The notes beneath the pieces are model-generated. The model was given only the letters and a program-made list of their open reading frames with translations. It was not told the origin of the DNA and did no database searches. A stretch of 6,795 nt of DNA from Cohaesibacteraceae bacterium (GTDB lineage: Bacteria > Pseudomonadota > Alphaproteobacteria > Rhizobiales > Cohaesibacteraceae): assembly GCA_016764535.1 (NCBI GenBank), contig JAESRR010000060.1, positions 1 to 6,795 on the forward strand. Reading direction: 5' to 3'. How positions within the stretch are numbered: the stretch's first letter is position 1; every line of letters starts with the position of its first letter. Shown piece after piece: positions 5,660-6,795 of the stretch. The position numbers and the translations under genes are program-made.

Positions 5660-5710
5660 CTGCAGATTACCACAGGCTCAACCCGGTTGTATCAACGAAA
5701 GAATCTGCAG
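5660..5710. repeat. Nested, nearly concentric inverted repeats
   Basis: CTGCAGATT (5660-5668) and AATCTGCAG (5702-5710) are perfect 9-bp inverted copies. Inside them lies an almost perfect palindrome, CAACCCGGTTG (5679-5689), whose centre is within 1 bp of the outer pair's centre. The region lies between the terminator of the 85-aa gene and the TRAP receptor gene. It may be an operator pair for a tetrameric regulator or a cruciform; neither is shown. Confidence 0.4.
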
Positions 5711-5783
5711 AATTGATTGAAAATGGCCACAAAACCGCAAGGATCTACCAGGCAATCACGAATTTCAGTCATATAGTTGCACA

Positions 5784-5819
5784 TTGCCATATTCATTCGA
5801 TGTGGGAGTCATATGGCAA
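5784..5819. repeat. 9-bp inverted repeat TTGCCATAT / ATATGGCAA
   Basis: TTGCCATAT (5784-5792) and ATATGGCAA (5811-5819) are perfect inverted copies with an 18-bp spacer. AGTCATAT, which overlaps the right arm (5807-5814), also occurs at 5767-5774, 40 bp upstream. The site ends 107 bp before the TRAP receptor start and 6 bp before the next inverted repeat, suggesting an activator or repressor site in the same control region. Confidence 0.45.
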
Positions 5820-5824
5820 CAGTG

Positions 5825-5855
5825 CTTGACCTGAATTAACTGGTCAAGTTAGTTT
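5825..5855 (+). promoter_or_regulatory. Candidate TRAP promoter overlapping an inverted repeat
   Basis: CTTGACC (5825-5831) and GGTCAAG (5842-5848) are perfect inverted copies spaced by 10 bp. The left arm contains TTGACC (5826-5831), five of six matches to a -35 element; TAGTTT (5850-5855), 18 bp on, is a weak -10. The right arm lies in a second near-palindrome, AACTGGTCAAGTT (5838-5850), reminiscent of GntR/FadR-type operators with a GGTC core. The overlap with the spacer would let a bound dimer block the promoter. TRAP operons are often controlled by a substrate-responsive regulator; none is in the window. Confidence 0.42.
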
Positions 5856-5926
5856 ACCACATGTTGATCGTCATGCGTTCAACGGGAGGCGGCCGCGAGG
5901 CCAAACGAATTTTCAGGGAGATGAAT

Positions 5927-6795
5927 ATGAAATCAAGACTAATGGCTACTGCTGCAAGTGTAGCACTACTAACGGGCGCGGCCTCTGCTGCAGATACGAT
6001 TGAAATGACATCCGCATTCGGTAAAAACCTGCCGATTTTGGGAACAGCTGCTGTTGATTTTACTAAAATGATCAATGCAATTTCAACCGACATCCAGTTC
6101 AAACACTATGATCCAGGCAAACTTGTTCCAACACTGGAAGCACTTGATGCTGTATCCAGTGGCTCGGTTGATGCATCATTTGCGACATCAGGCTACTGGC
6201 AGGGCAAAATCAATGCAGCCTCGTTATTTGCTGCTGTGCCTTTTGGCCCGGAAGCTGGCGAATATCTTGGTTGGTTATTTTATGATGACGGTGCCAAGCT
6301 ATGGCAGGAAATGTATGACAGCAACGGCTACAATGTGGTGGTCACGCCTTGTGGCATAATTGCGCCGGAAACATCAGGCTGGTTTAAAAAAGAGATAAAT
6401 GGTGTTGAGGATCTGCAAGGACTGAACATGCGTTTCTTTGGCCTTGGTGCCAAGGTAATGGACAAGATTGGCGTTTCAACTTCATTACTTGGCGCATCGG
6501 ACATCTTCCCCGCGCTTGAGCGTGGTGCGATTGATGCAACCGAATTCTCCATGCCAATAATTGACGCGCGCCTTGGCTTCCATAAAATTGCAAAATACAA
6601 CTACTTCCCAGGTTGGCATCAGCCTTCAACTCTCTTTGAACTCCTTATCAACAAGGATGTTTATGAAGAGTTATCTGACCGCGCCAAGGAACAAATCAGG
6701 GTTTCCTGTCTTGCCAACATCACAACCTCTCTGGCTGAAGGCGAAGCAACAAACTACGCTGCAATGGTCGAGAACGTTGAAAAGAACGGCGTCAC
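5927..6795 (+). CDS. TRAP transporter periplasmic receptor, TakP/DctP family (partial)
   Basis: This is the solute-binding subunit of a tripartite ATP-independent periplasmic (TRAP) transporter, which captures an organic acid in the periplasm and hands it to DctQ/DctM-type membrane subunits driven by the sodium gradient. AGGGAG (5915-5920) lies 6 nt before the ATG at 5927; the ATG at 5921 abuts it and is unlikely. A Sec signal peptide (MKSRLMATAASVALLTGAASA, then ADTIEM) precedes the mature receptor. Family marks are the HYDPGKLVPTLEALDAVSSGSVDA segment (60-83), VPFGPEAGEYLGW (104-116), CGIIAPETSGWFKKEI (142-157), the ligand arginine in GLNMRFFGLG (Arg169), GAIDATEF (200-207) and YFPGWHQP (226-233). 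These resemble the alpha-keto-acid receptor TakP and the mannitol/chloroaromatic group more than the C4-dicarboxylate DctP. TakP has Trp after the conserved Glu; here it is Phe207. Usual length is about 340-365 residues, so some 60-70 are cut off by the window edge. Substrate is unproven. Confidence 0.93.
   Translation, partial: MKSRLMATAASVALLTGAASAADTIEMTSAFGKNLPILGTAAVDFTKMINAISTDIQFKHYDPGKLVPTLEALDAVSSGSVDASFATSGYWQGKINAASLFAAVPFGPEAGEYLGWLFYDDGAKLWQEMYDSNGYNVVVTPCGIIAPETSGWFKKEINGVEDLQGLNMRFFGLGAKVMDKIGVSTSLLGASDIFPALERGAIDATEFSMPIIDARLGFHKIAKYNYFPGWHQPSTLFELLINKDVYEELSDRAKEQIRVSCLANITTSLAEGEATNYAAMVENVEKNGV

Noticed and set aside
5881..5902. GC-rich patch with GGGAGG and GCGGCCGC before the TRAP gene
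   Set aside because: It has a ribosome-binding-like GGGAGG but no start codon at a suitable distance. It is probably only part of the leader.
5854..6102. 82-aa minus-strand frame, and frames 6075-6359 and 6328-6629
   Set aside because: All overlap the clearly coding TRAP receptor in other frames.

Overview
The window looks like a chromosomal segment of an alphaproteobacterium, probably a marine or host-associated member of the Hyphomicrobiales or Rhodobacterales. This rests on gene types (a TakP/DctP-like TRAP receptor, a long AsmA-like protein, a guanine-deaminase-like start) and a base composition that looks to be in the mid-40s % GC; it is an inference, not a database match. No rRNA, tRNA, CRISPR array, insertion sequence or phage gene is visible.

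Left block (1-3415, minus strand): the first 56 codons of an amidohydrolase that most resembles guanine deaminase (168 down to 1) lie downstream of a 1046-residue AsmA-family envelope protein (3415 down to 275). A sigma70-like promoter whose -35 element sits in a perfect 12-bp palindrome (3503-3514) lies upstream of the AsmA gene.

Middle block (3416-5640): an AT-rich stretch of short, unrecognised genes. It holds a 78-aa secreted protein (3726-3962, +), a weak, possibly decayed ORF (4069-4344, +) that repeats two motifs of the 78-aa protein, a 163-aa secreted protein with four cysteines (5035-4544, -), and an 85-aa three-helix membrane protein (5345-5602, +) followed by a terminator hairpin. 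The gap between the last two (5036-5344) contains a close match to the classical Fur 7-1-7 box, two 10-bp repeats 20 bp apart with a third inverted copy, and a possible Cys-rich mini-ORF on the minus strand.

Right block (5641-6795): about 290 bp of non-coding DNA with three separate inverted repeats leads into a TRAP-transporter periplasmic receptor of the TakP/DctP type (5927 onward, +), cut by the window edge after 289 residues. The gap looks like an operator-rich control region for a TRAP operon whose membrane subunits would lie beyond the window.

No complete known multi-gene system is contained here. The least explained parts are the cluster of small exported or membrane proteins with a Fur-like site between them, the apparent decayed duplication next to the 78-aa gene, and the stacked inverted repeats before the TRAP gene.
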